A stretch of 64,000 nt of DNA from Cyanophora paradoxa (Eukaryota; Glaucocystophyceae; Cyanophorales; Cyanophoraceae), in assembly GCA_004431415.1 (NCBI GenBank), contig QPMI01000400.1, positions 1-64,000 on the forward strand, read 5' to 3'. Position numbers and translations under genes: made by a program. This document shows, piece after piece, positions 21,801-30,800 of this stretch (position 1 is its first letter; every line of letters begins with the position of its first letter). Under the pieces are notes generated by a model. The model saw nothing but the letters and a program-made list of their open reading frames with translations. It did no database searches and was not told the DNA's origin.

Positions 21801-22659
21801 AATCGACCCATCAAAGGAATTCAAACAGTATGTTGGAATAAATTGTGAAGGACTAACCAAAGTTGGTGTTCATGGACAGAAAGGAAGAATTTATTTACCC
21901 GGTCCAATTGCTGTTGGATGGAGCAAAAACCCTGCTGTAACTTCACACAGTGGTTACTGTCATTGGGATAATATCTTCGGAAAACCAACAGCTTCAACAT
22001 CTGTCGGTCCTCACTCACACAGCAAAGCAGATATCACAGATTTTGCACATACTCACACAAAGGCAAATATTACAGATTTTGCCCATACTCACACTAAATC
22101 AGAAATCTCAGATTTGCCTTCTTTTGATCCATTCACAGCCAATACGATCACAGCAAATAATACTATGTATGTAGGATCGGGTTCAATAGTAACTCCTGCA
22201 TCACCCACAAACCAAGAAACATGGTTCTTCCACAATTCCGCAAACTTTTATGATAAAACACTGCTCTGTCGTGGAAATGCTTATGCAAGAGCATTTTATG
22301 CGATGAATGCAGGAACCACAAACACAATCAGCCAAGTTCCATCTTGGTATGATATAGAAAGACGTTTCAAATCAGGAAAATATCAAGCCACAAGTGGTGT
22401 TATAAGCGCGGGTCAAACAACACAGCATGCATATGTTTTATATTGGGACCCACCTTTTTACACTCAGACACCTGTTGTAAATGCCACACTTCAAGGAACT
22501 CCTGCAACAAACCCAGGGGATATAGATTTTAGAATTGGAATCTCAAACTCCACAGCTAACTACACAACAATCTATGTGACATTCATAGCATCCCCTACTC
22601 TATCTGAAAGTCGAAGTATTACTTGCACAATCCATTGGACAGCATATGGAATCCCATAA
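15803..22659 (+). pseudogene. Giant HxH-repeat fibre/adhesin gene, about four frameshifts
   Basis: One continuous fibre-like coding stretch of about 2,280 codons, broken by small shifts near 16,212, 16,385, 19,000 (an A-run shortened by one compared with neighbouring repeat units) and 19,482. Order: charged N-terminus; acidic repeats with EYLPDGFDPQEYE (about 16,800-17,050); HxHxW units; a ConA/LamG-like lectin domain ending ELIVFNRALTTSEKNAVRYY (about 18,000-18,740); HTHTKDQITDFA repeats; a second ConA-like domain (about 20,040-20,800); many H-x-H repeats with IT(D/G)KPL (20,940-22,110); and a beta-rich tip. H-x-H repeats bind metal in trimeric phage tail fibres. Likely a surface attachment fibre. 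Confidence 0.75.
18885..19100 (+). repeat. Tandem HTHTK(D/A)QITDFA coding repeats
   Basis: About 39-nt units repeat in tandem, encoding 13-residue H-x-H units. Nearly identical units recur at 19,810-19,885 and 22,020-22,100. The frameshift near 19,000 falls in this array, where one copy has a shorter A-run (ACAAAGACC instead of ACAAAAGACC). Confidence 0.8.
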
Positions 22660-22708
22660 TAAATGCATATTTCGCATTATTTTTCTTTCCTTCTTAGTAA
22701 AAGAAGCA

Positions 22709-23575
22709 ATGGGTGAATATAATCGAGTTCAACTGCCTATATATTCCCTTGGATCCCCTGCAATGCATTTTCGCCAGCATGAAGTAAATGATGAGGTTCG
22801 TGGTTTAGAATCCACAGAGAGACCCAATTCCAATGGTAACTCCTTTGATAAAAATTCGATTATTCGAGTAAAAGAGCTGAGAGCTGATAAGAATTCTGGT
22901 GTGGTTAAAACAACTCGACTTCTTGTCACCAATGCTAACTTCTTCCAGCCTACAAATGGAGGTCCTGATGCTTACAGTGTTGCCCTGAAAGCCCTAGATT
23001 TCGACAAGAATACTGCTGCTGTTACTGTGAGATCAGGAGGAGCATTTATTGGGGGTGGCTGTCGAATTTCAGGTCAGCTTTCATCCTCAATTTCGTATAA
23101 TGATGTCCCAGATACTCTAGAGCAAAATGTAGAAGACCCCCAACGAATTCGATTATATACTCCTGTTGCACAGCAGCCATTAATTCAATTTTACATTGGA
23201 TATACTGTTACTCTTGAAAACTCGGAATTAATTGAAGGAACCAAAAGAGTACTGAGAGGTCTTGCGATTCCATCTGCAATGCTTTCCCTTTGTAGAGCCA
23301 ACAACAATCAAGTAGGTCATAAATACTATTTCAATGTTCAGGGATACAATCATTTCGGTTATGGCTACTGTGTTTATAATAATAATTTCACCTTTGACTT
23401 GTTTGTTACAGATATTGGGTTATATACTATAACTCTTATCGGTTTGAGAACAGATATAGCCGCTGTATCAGCTCTTAGAGGTGTAACTCCTGATACTCTT
23501 TCAGTTACAGGGTTTTACATGGAGCCAGATGTAATTGATGACCCAACCCATAAAAGATATATCCCTTTAATGTAA
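22709..23575 (+). CDS. Element protein, paralogue pair member 1
   Basis: Intact ORF. I place the start at the ATG at 22,709 (MGEYNRVQLP) because an upstream in-frame ATG at 22,646 would overlap the fibre stop. It is about 288 aa, beta-rich, with RADKNSGVVKTTRLLVTNANF near the N-terminal third and SGGAFIGGGCRISG in the middle. Both blocks recur in the next gene. Its position directly behind the fibre gene suggests a fibre-associated or virion surface protein. Not recognised. Confidence 0.7.
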   Translation: MGEYNRVQLPIYSLGSPAMHFRQHEVNDEVRGLESTERPNSNGNSFDKNSIIRVKELRADKNSGVVKTTRLLVTNANFFQPTNGGPDAYSVALKALDFDKNTAAVTVRSGGAFIGGGCRISGQLSSSISYNDVPDTLEQNVEDPQRIRLYTPVAQQPLIQFYIGYTVTLENSELIEGTKRVLRGLAIPSAMLSLCRANNNQVGHKYYFNVQGYNHFGYGYCVYNNNFTFDLFVTDIGLYTITLIGLRTDIAAVSALRGVTPDTLSVTGFYMEPDVIDDPTHKRYIPLM

Positions 23576-23576
23576 A

Positions 23577-24410
23577 ATGGCTGAGCAACCCCCACTTGAA
23601 CGAATTATTACACCTCAGCTTTCATTAGCTGCACCAGCAAACCATGTTCTGCAGCATGCTACTTTTGATGATGTTGAGGGTCTCCAATCCACAGAGGTCC
23701 AACCTACAATGAATACATTTGGTTCCACCCACAAGCTGAGATTACAGGAACTCAGATGTGATAAAAATAATGGAATAGTTAAGACAACTAAGCTACTTGT
23801 CACAAATGCAAACTTTTCTGCTCATTATGGAGACCCAGATAGCTATGGAGATCCTCTGTCTACTTATTCTTTTGAATCTAGGTCGGGAGCTATTAACTGC
23901 AAATCGGGGGGAGCTTATATTGGTGATGGTCTTAGGGTTGGTGGGGCTGTTGGAGCGCCTTTATTTGTGAATGATCAACCCAATCCCATTGATCCCAACA
24001 CAAGAATTCGAACCTATGTCCCCAGCATGAATGCCCCCTATATAATCAAGATATTCCCCATTGTTGTGAATGAACAAACAGCAGTAGTAGACTCTCTTGT
24101 TGAGATTGGTGATCACTACAAGGTTGTTGTGGATATCCCACCAGATGTTTATGCTGTATGCCAAGTTGAAGGTGGAACTCCCAACTTTGCAGTAGTGATC
24201 ACCCCATATGATAATTTCGGAATTGCTTATCATGGAGTCAATTTCGGTTTGGAAGACTATCAGTTCTTAGTGAGAGCCACCAAGTTTGGTATCTACAAGT
24301 GTGTATTATATGCTGAGAGAACCGATTTTATTGCAAAGCAGAATACCTATGCTGAATACTATGGGACAAATCGATATTTCCCCATTTTTGGGCAGGATAC
24401 TGCTCCATAA
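23577..24410 (+). CDS. Element protein, paralogue pair member 2
   Basis: Intact 277-codon ORF beginning one base after the stop of its paralogue. It shares the DKNxGxVKTTxLLVTNANF and SGGAxIGxGxRxxG blocks and a similar beta-rich C-terminal half (YDNFGIAYHG versus YNHFGYGYCV), so it arose by tandem duplication. No catalytic motif is visible. Likely structural and co-transcribed with the upstream gene. Confidence 0.7.
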   Translation: MAEQPPLERIITPQLSLAAPANHVLQHATFDDVEGLQSTEVQPTMNTFGSTHKLRLQELRCDKNNGIVKTTKLLVTNANFSAHYGDPDSYGDPLSTYSFESRSGAINCKSGGAYIGDGLRVGGAVGAPLFVNDQPNPIDPNTRIRTYVPSMNAPYIIKIFPIVVNEQTAVVDSLVEIGDHYKVVVDIPPDVYAVCQVEGGTPNFAVVITPYDNFGIAYHGVNFGLEDYQFLVRATKFGIYKCVLYAERTDFIAKQNTYAEYYGTNRYFPIFGQDTAP

Positions 24411-24432
24411 GAATATTGGTTATATATAGAGT

Positions 24433-24705
24433 ATGGATAGTAAAACAAAAAAGTTTATTGATGCTGCTATGACAGTTCATGGTAAAGATAAATTCGATTA
24501 CAGTGAGACACATTACATCAAAGCTCAAGAGAAAGTATCTGTTAGATGTTTGCAGTGTAATAAAGTGATCCTTACCTATCCCTTTAATCATGTGAAGGGA
24601 TCAGGTTGCAGGGAATGCAACAAAAAACATTCTCAGGCTTACAGGAAAAGGGCTACTTCATCAATCAAAGTAGAGTACAGGGATATTTGCATTAGGTTCG
24701 ATTAG
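24433..24705 (+). CDS. Zinc-ribbon protein, DUF723-like
   Basis: 90-aa intact ORF. The N-terminus KKFIDAAMTVHGKDKFDYSETHY and the pattern CLQC-x(17)-CREC match the small zinc-binding repeat (DUF723-like) often attached to homing or GIY-YIG-type endonucleases in large DNA viruses. No nuclease domain follows, so it is either a stand-alone DNA-binding module or a remnant. The start follows TATATATAGAGT. It is followed after 29 bp by the SpeD-like gene on the same strand. Confidence 0.65.
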   Translation: MDSKTKKFIDAAMTVHGKDKFDYSETHYIKAQEKVSVRCLQCNKVILTYPFNHVKGSGCRECNKKHSQAYRKRATSSIKVEYRDICIRFD

Positions 24706-24734
24706 GATTAATTAATTTTTCTAAGGTATTCTTA

Positions 24735-25133
24735 ATGGAGACTAAATACAGAGGCTTTCATGTTATGCTTGATTACAAGGCTAAATCAGCTATTGCAACA
24801 GGACATGAGCATGTTAGCTTCCTAGGTAATTGGATTATGGGAACCCTTGAACAAGCAATATTGAGACAAGGTATTAGGATTGTTCATAAACACTGTGAGA
24901 TATTTGATGGCAAACTATCACCTCCTGGTTTTGCTTTGGTTCTGCTATTAGATGAAAGCCATTGTACAGCTCATTGTTATTCCAATGAAGGCATGTTAGC
25001 AATTGATATATTCAGTTGTGGTAAAGAAGCTCAGCATAAAACACAATCAGTAGCAGATGAGATCGATAAAACAATGAATTTCTTAACATTTGAGAAGACT
25101 GAGAGACATAAACATGATAGATTCCCGTTTTGA
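24735..25133 (+). CDS. SpeD-type pyruvoyl-dependent decarboxylase (AdoMetDC family)
   Basis: 132-aa intact ORF matching the bacterial-type S-adenosylmethionine decarboxylase fold. DESH carries the self-cleaving Ser75 (codon 24,957-24,959), His80 is five residues later, and Cys95 in DIFSCG is twenty residues after the Ser. These are the spacings of the catalytic Ser/His/Cys of the family. The usual HTWPE segment is replaced by HCYSNE, so substrate preference may differ; relatives act on ornithine or arginine. The predicted product would feed polyamine synthesis, for example to neutralise packaged DNA. Activity on AdoMet is inferred, not shown. Confidence 0.75.
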   Translation: METKYRGFHVMLDYKAKSAIATGHEHVSFLGNWIMGTLEQAILRQGIRIVHKHCEIFDGKLSPPGFALVLLLDESHCTAHCYSNEGMLAIDIFSCGKEAQHKTQSVADEIDKTMNFLTFEKTERHKHDRFPF

Positions 25134-25190
25134 TGGGTTTCTATAATGAATTTCTAAAGGATTCCTTTGTTTTCTAACAATAACATTGAT

Positions 25191-25239
25191 AAGCTACTGT
25201 AACAAAAAGATATAATATATCCTTTCACTACAGTAGCTT
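25191..25239. terminator. Long hairpin downstream of the SpeD-like gene
   Basis: AAGCTACTGTA (25,191-25,201) pairs with TACAGTAGCTT (25,229-25,239). The loop contains a further inverted repeat, GATATA-A-TATATC. It lies 58 nt past the SpeD stop at the end of the rightward gene cluster, so it may be a transcript 3' end hairpin. Confidence 0.5.
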
Positions 25240-25590
25240 TATACAATGATTATTTTCCGGATTCCGGACATTTTTTACGATAGAATTCTATTGTAAGTAA
25301 TTGGAATAATGTTCGATTTCATTACAGTAAAACTCAACATTCCCCTTGATTCCCCCTATTATATAATATTTATATTAAAGTGGACTCAAGGTTGACTCAT
25401 ATTAATCGTAAAAGTAGTAATAGTATATGGATTTTGTTACGAATTCAATGCAAGGGTTGACTAAGTGGGTTGAGTTGACTCAAATTTCACAGGAAATAAC
25501 AATGAATCAGAGTATAAAATGCATTTTTTGAATCAACTACACCAACTAACACTGAGAAAGTAGGTTATAACATATAGTATTACCATATAT
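25240..25590. other. AT-rich intergenic stretch with TTGACTCA repeats
   Basis: No gene seen. It contains a doubled TTCCGG (25,254-25,268), and TTGACTCA at 25,392-25,399 and 25,475-25,482 with a TTGACTAA copy at 25,457-25,464. TGACTCA is the classic bZIP (AP-1/Gcn4-type) site, so host bZIP factors could bind here; that is an inference. Confidence 0.4.
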
Positions 25591-25594
25591 GGTT

Positions 25595-25777
25595 TGTCAG
25601 GCACTATAATATAGTTGTCAGGCACTAATATAGTATGTCAGGCATTGTCAGGCACCTTTTTAGAAAACTTTTATAAAATTGAAATTTCATTGTTAATCCA
25701 AACAATGACTTAGCCAAAATAAAATACTTTATGAAAATCGATAGATTAAATGCCTGACAAATAAATGCTGCCTGAAA
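25595..25777. promoter_or_regulatory. TGTCAGGCA module C (iteron/operator cluster)
   Basis: TGTCAGGCA at 25,595-25,603, 25,616-25,624, 25,636-25,644 and 25,646-25,654, then inverted TGCCTGACA at 25,751-25,759 and a TGCCTGAAA variant at 25,769-25,777. The middle is nearly identical to module B (CACCTTTTTAGAAAAC, then TTTCATTGTTxATCCAAxCAATGAC). Unlike modules A and B no ORF follows, so it may be an origin near the element end or the leftover control region of a lost gene. Confidence 0.75.
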
Positions 25778-26030
25778 GATTATACATAACATTTCTAAGG
25801 GTCCCCCCTTAGACTCAACAAAACAATGATAATAACATATCAATTTCATGTATAATTACGATTGAATTCAATAAGAGATCGATTTGTTTTATTTAACAAA
25901 TGAATCTTTTATGGATCTTAATCGAGTTTAGCGATATGTTTCCGATTAAATGAATTAAATTTAATTAAATTTAATCGAGAAAGTACATGAATATAATATC
26001 GATTAAATCAATTAACTTTTAGACCAATCA
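25778..26030. other. AT-rich subterminal region without genes
   Basis: Dense in ATCGAT and TTTAAT words, with alternating AATTAAATTTAATT. No ORF with codable content. Possibly subterminal element DNA. Confidence 0.4.
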
Positions 26031-26311
26031 CACATAGTAAAATGCGGAGTTTTAACCAGAGGCAAGATCTAATTGAGATTCAGTTATATTATTCGGAAAC
26101 ATATACAGATTATCGATTCACTCAGTAAGACTAATCGGAAAATAAGAGAAATTTACGATAAAATATCGAAAAGAATACAAAATAATCGAAATAATTGAAT
26201 ATTCGATAAGATATACACAGATTATCGATTGATTGAAATAGAATATACGAGATATATCAACAAAATCAATTAAGATAAGCCGAGGGTTAAAACTCCGCAT
26301 TTTACTATGTG
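26031..26311. repeat. 281-bp block bounded by perfect 27-bp inverted repeats, at the element/host junction
   Basis: The arm at 26,031-26,057 starts CACATAGTAAAATGCGG and is the exact reverse complement of 26,285-26,311. The outer edge of the right arm is exactly where AT-rich element DNA ends and GC-rich host DNA begins. The interior is AT-rich and non-coding, with a repeated ATTATCGATT. It could be the element's own terminal inverted repeats brought together in a short internal-deletion derivative, or a MITE at the element end. Confidence 0.7.
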
Positions 26312-26781
26312 TCGCCACCTCCACCCCGCCCCCCGGTGCCCCCGCCCCGCCCGGCCCCGCCCTGCGGCGCCCCTCGAGCGGGGCGGGGCAGTGGTGTGGC
26401 GGGGCCCGGGCCCGCTTGCGCTGGCGGGGGTGGAGGAGGAGGAGGCGGGGGCGGCGGGGGGCGGCCCCAGCGCCCTCGCCCGCGAGCTCCACCGCAGCAG
26501 CTCCATCGCGTCCGTGCCCCCATCACCTCTCCCACGCCCCGTCTCTCTCCTCTCACCCCGCCCTCAGCACGGGGATGCGGAGCCGGGGGAAGGGGGCGGG
26601 GTGGGGCGGGGGCGGGGGCGGGGCGGGGGTGGAGGGGCGGCTGGGGGCGCTGCAGGCGGCGGTGGAGGGGCTCGCGCGGGGCCAGGAGGCCCTCCACTCC
26701 GCCCTCCGCTCCCTCACGCCCCTCCCCGCCCCCGGGGCCCCGTCCCCGGCCCCGGTCCGCACCCTCCTCCCCCGCAACTGA
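26312..26781 (+). pseudogene. 3' portion of a host gene truncated by the element (tentative)
   Basis: Immediately right of the junction, GC-rich sequence contains a plausible exon (about 26,390-26,510, LARELHRSSSIAS in one frame), a GT-AG intron of about 60 nt ending CCCTCAG near 26,570, and a C-terminal exon. That exon encodes a coiled-coil-like segment, LGALQAAVEGLARGQEALHS, and stops at 26,781. The upstream part of such a gene is missing, replaced by the element. Composition bias makes every frame open here, so this is a weak call. Confidence 0.35.
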
Positions 26782-27860
26782 AGGCGCTTCGATTCGAGGC
26801 CTCGCGCTCATCGCGTCTTGATCACGATCGCGCGCAGCGGCAGGGGGCCCCGGATGCCCTCGAACAGAAAGCACACAGCGGCAAGCAGCAGTGAGCGTGT
26901 GCAGAAATTCGCTCCCGGGCGCGCGATCCCCCGGCCCGGAACCGAGCTTTTAGCGCTAGCTTGGAGGACTCGGGGCCTGCGCATGCTCATGATCATGATC
27001 ACCAACTGCCAGACCATCACTGATGATCATGATCATGGCGTCACATTTGCGTAGATTGAACCGATCGCGAAGCAGGGACTCTGAGACTGTAAATTTGAAG
27101 CAGTGTACCATATCGCTCAGAAAGCCGCTGAGCCTTGAAGGCCTAGGTCCTATCACGTGCGACAAGTGTACATGTACGTCTGCCGCCACCGGTACCGCCG
27201 CCGTGGCCGCGCGACCAGGTGCACCGTGGCACAGTGCACTGCGGCACTGCGGCACTTAAAACTTGAAAACTGAATGCTCAAGGCAAGGCTTCAAGGGGGG
27301 GGGGGACCCGGCGGGTGGGCGCCGTTCTTCAACGCTCAGCGGCTAGCCTAGTAGCCTAGTTAGTAGCGCTTCAAAGCTTCTAGCTTCAAGGCTTAGCCTT
27401 CAAGGCTTGGCCCAGTGGAGCGGCACTCCTATCACTTGGAGTCCCATCACTCATTCAAGTCCCATCATTATCTTGGAGTCCCATCACTCACGATCATTCA
27501 AAATGCGGCAGCTCAGCGGCTGCTAAATTCAATGATTTGCGAGCTCAGAATGTCATGATGAACATCCGGTGACCATCGGACTGATTTCTGCAGCCTCTCA
27601 GCTGCTCCGAACCCCCTCTCAGAGTCTAGATCTGCTGTTCAACGGTTGCATCATCACGGCATTTTGTGCCCGCGTGCCACAGTGCCAAGCTGCCAAGCCT
27701 TGAAGCCCATGGCCAAAGGGTTTGACTTTGCAAGCTGCCGCAAAGCCAGGCTGCCATGTCGACGTCGCAACCGTGCGGCCGCATGGGTAATGGGGACGCA
27801 GGGTGTTCGTGGCCATGGGGAGGTCGTGCGCGTGGGAGGCTTGGGGGTGTGGCAGGCCTA
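26782..27860. other. Intergenic region with short direct repeats
   Basis: Less GC-rich than the flanking genes. It contains clustered GATCATGATCATG words (about 26,985-27,030), a G-run at 27,296-27,305 and degenerate CTAGC/TTCAAGGC repeats (27,340-27,410). TTGGAGTCCCATCACTCA occurs at about 27,437 and again at about 27,474 with a partial copy between. No gene supported. Confidence 0.5.
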
Positions 27861-27861
27861 G

Positions 27862-30800
27862 CTATAGGGGTTGGCCAACTACAGGGCGTGGGCGGGGGCG
27901 GCGGGGGCCGGCTGGGGGACGCCCCCGGCCCCGCGCGGGCGAGCAGCTCGAGCTCCCCCGCCGCCGAGAGGGGCCGCCGCCGCCCCGCCCCGCCCCGGCC
28001 CGCCCGCCCCGCCGCCCCGGCGCCGCCCGGCGGAGCGGCGCCGCCCTTGCGCGCCAGGAGCTCCTGCGGTGCGGGGGGCGGGCTGGGTCGGCTGGGGCGC
28101 TGCGGGGCGGGGGGGAGCTGGACGGGGCGGGGCACCTGGTAGGCCTCGAGCATACGGGGGAGGTGGGAGGCGGCGAGCGCCGGCGAGTGCCGCACGAGCC
28201 GCAGCGAGAGCGCCTGCGGACGCGCCGCTCAGGTGGCGGGGGCTCGGGGCGGGCTGGCGGGGCGGGGCGGGGGGCGGGCCATCCAGCGCTCGGCGGCGTC
28301 GAGGCGGGCGGTCTTCTGGGCGAGGGCGCCCTCCTGCCACGCCCCAGCTGCCATCCACTCCACCTGCCCGCACCCGCCCCTCAGCCCGCCCCGGCCCCGG
28401 CCCCCTCGCCGGCCGCGGCGCACCTCCTCGGCCGGCACGCGCCCGCGCTCCGCCTCCGCCAGCGCCCCAGCCTGCCTCGCGACCACGCTCAGCGGCAGGG
28501 GCGGTGCTGCTCGGGAGGGGCGGGGCGGGCCAGGCGGCGGCGGCCTCGAAGGCCGGGATGGCGAGGTCGCGGGGCCGCCCCTCCAGAGCCACCTCCGCCT
28601 GCCGCCGCAGCAGGCCCGCTGCCCCCCGCCCCCTCAGCTCTAAGAGCGGGGCGGGGCAGGGGCGGGGGCGCGGACCGACGCGGGGGAGGTCGGCGGGGCG
28701 CTCGGCCTGGCGCAGCGCGAGGGCGCCCCGCAGCGCCGCCCCTCCACCTCCCGCCCCGCCCCGCCGGCCCCCGCTGCTGCGCCGCCGGGCGCCTGGCGAG
28801 CCCTCGGGGGTTGGAGGAAGCGGAGAGGGGATGGAGGGGGAGCGGACGCGGGCGTGGGCGGCGAGGGAGGCGAAGCGCTCCCAGAGGGCGGCGCGGCGCG
28901 CCTCGGGACGGCGGCGGCGAGGGAGGGGAGGGCGGCGGGGAGGCCCGCGTCCCCGAGCAGCAGCCGCCCCTCGAACTCCGCCGCCTGCACCTCCTCCCAC
29001 GCCTCCGCCCCCGCACCCTCCCCCGCCCCGCCCCCTCCGCCCCGCCCCGCCCGCGGGGTCGGCACGGCGGCGGCGGCGGCGCGGGCGCGGGCGGCGAGGG
29101 CGAGGGCGGCGCGCAGGTCGGCGTCGGCCTGCTTGGGGCGCGCCGCCGCCGCGGGGCCCTCCTTGTCGGGGGCGGCGAGGGCGGCGCGGGCGCAGTCGAG
29201 GAGGGCGCTCGCTGCCAGGAGCGCCGCCCCGCGCGCCGTCTCCACCCACCGGCCCGTCGCCGGCTGCTGCAGCTCCGCCAGCTGCCGCCCCCGCTCAGCC
29301 GCAGGCACCCGCGCGGCGCGGCGAGGCCCGCCTCCAGGACGGCGTTGAAGAGGTCGGCGGCGGGGCGCGTGGCGCCGGCCTCCGCCGCCGCCGCCCCGCG
29401 TGCCACCCCGCCCCGCACAGCCACTCCAGCTCCTCCCTGCGCCCCGGGCCGCAGTCGTACTTGGCCGTGCGGCGGTTTGGGGAGGGGAGGGGCGGGGCGG
29501 GCCCGGGGCTGGCGAGGAGGCGCGCTGGCCCGTCGGCGCGGAGGCGGGCGGCGGCGGCTTGGAGGTAGCGGGCGGCGCGGGCCCACGCCCCCGCCCCTCC
29601 CCCGCCTCCCCAGCGTCGTCTGCGCGCGCGCGCCCTCAGCGGCGCCGGCGCGGGAAGGGAGGCGGGAGGGGCGGGGGCGCCTTGAGGAGGGCGCGGAGGG
29701 CGGCGCCGTAGAGGGGGCCCGCCCCGGGGCCCTCCGCCTGCACGAGGCCCTCCAGCGCCCGCACCGCCGCCCCGCGCCGCCCCGCCTGCGCCCCGCTGAG
29801 AGGGGCGGCGGGACCGGGGCGCGGGGCGGACGGCGTGGGCGTCCTGGGCGGCGACGGCGAGGAAGGGGCCTCGAAGTCGGGGGCGGCGGCGAGGCGCGCC
29901 AGCTGCTCGCACGCCCCCGCCTCGTCCCCCGCCTCCAGCGCCACCCTGCGCGAGGGCGCCGCTGAGGGCGCGCGGGGCGGGGCTGGGAGCGGGGGGCGGG
30001 GGCCTGTAGAGGAGGTAGCGCGTCTTCGCCGACGCCGGCTCCGTCTGCTCCGCCCGCCGCGCCATCCGCCCCGCCTCCTCCGGCTGCTTGATCGCCAGCA
30101 TGCAGTAGCCTGGCCCGGGCCTCGGCGGGGCCGAGGGGGACGGCAGGGGCGGCGGGCGGGCACCGAGGAGGCGCTGGCACTTGCCGAGGGCGCCAGCGTC
30201 CCGCTCCCCCTCCCGCCGCTCCTGCCCGCGCCCCTCGCCGCCCCGCGCCGGCGGGGGGCGGGGGGCGGGGGCGGGCCTGGAGGAGGAGGAGGGCGCGGCG
30301 GAACCAGTCGAGGGCGGGGCGGAAGTCGCGGCGCTGGAAGAGGGCGCAGGCCTGGTTCCACGCCAGCACGTACAGCGAGCCCACCGCCTGCGCAGCCTCA
30401 CCCCGCACCGCGCGCCTGCCCCGGGGCGGGGCGGGGCGGGGGCGGGGGCGCCTCGGGGGCGGGGCGCTCGGGGGCGGGCCGGCGGCGGGCCCCGCGCGGA
30501 GCAGGTCCCGCGTCGCCGCGTCGATCACCTCCCCGGCCTGCGGGCCGGGCCCCGTGGGGCCCGCCCTCGGAGGCGGCGGGGGGCGGGCGGGGCGGGGGCG
30601 CCTTGTGGGGGTCGAAGGCGGCGGGGTCGGGCGAGAGGAGGAGCTCGGCGTAGCGCGCGCGCACGGCCCCCGCCTGCGCCCCCTCCAGCCGGGCCAGCAG
30701 CCGCTCGTAGGCCGCCCCCGCCGCCGCGAACGCCTTCCCCGCCACGAAGAGCTCGATCGCCAGCAGCGCCCTGCGCCGCCCCCGCACGTCGCCCCCGGCA

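Larger units (their letters stand above)
1..26311. mobile_element. Endogenous Polinton-like virus (PLV), left end outside window
   Basis: AT-rich, gene-dense block carrying a retroviral-type integrase, protein-primed PolB, TVpol/SF3 helicase, FtsK/HerA-type packaging ATPase, a jelly-roll-type capsid candidate and minor virion proteins. This set is characteristic of Polintons/PLVs and their virophage relatives. The composition switches abruptly to very GC-rich intron-containing host sequence at 26,311, where a perfect 27-bp inverted repeat ends. No left terminus or host DNA is seen at position 1, so the element continues leftward. Several core genes carry single-base frameshifts while others are intact, so this copy is probably a decaying provirus; local assembly errors are the alternative. 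No maturation protease was recognised. Confidence 0.85.

Noticed and set aside
24957-24959. Initial impression that the SpeD-like protein had lost its cleavage serine
   Set aside because: Counting back from Cys95 and His80 places the cleavage serine at the S of ESH, which is present.
27296-27860. Possible non-coding RNA gene in the repeat-rich intergenic DNA
   Set aside because: Direct repeats and short inverted words are present but no tRNA, rRNA or snRNA signature was found.
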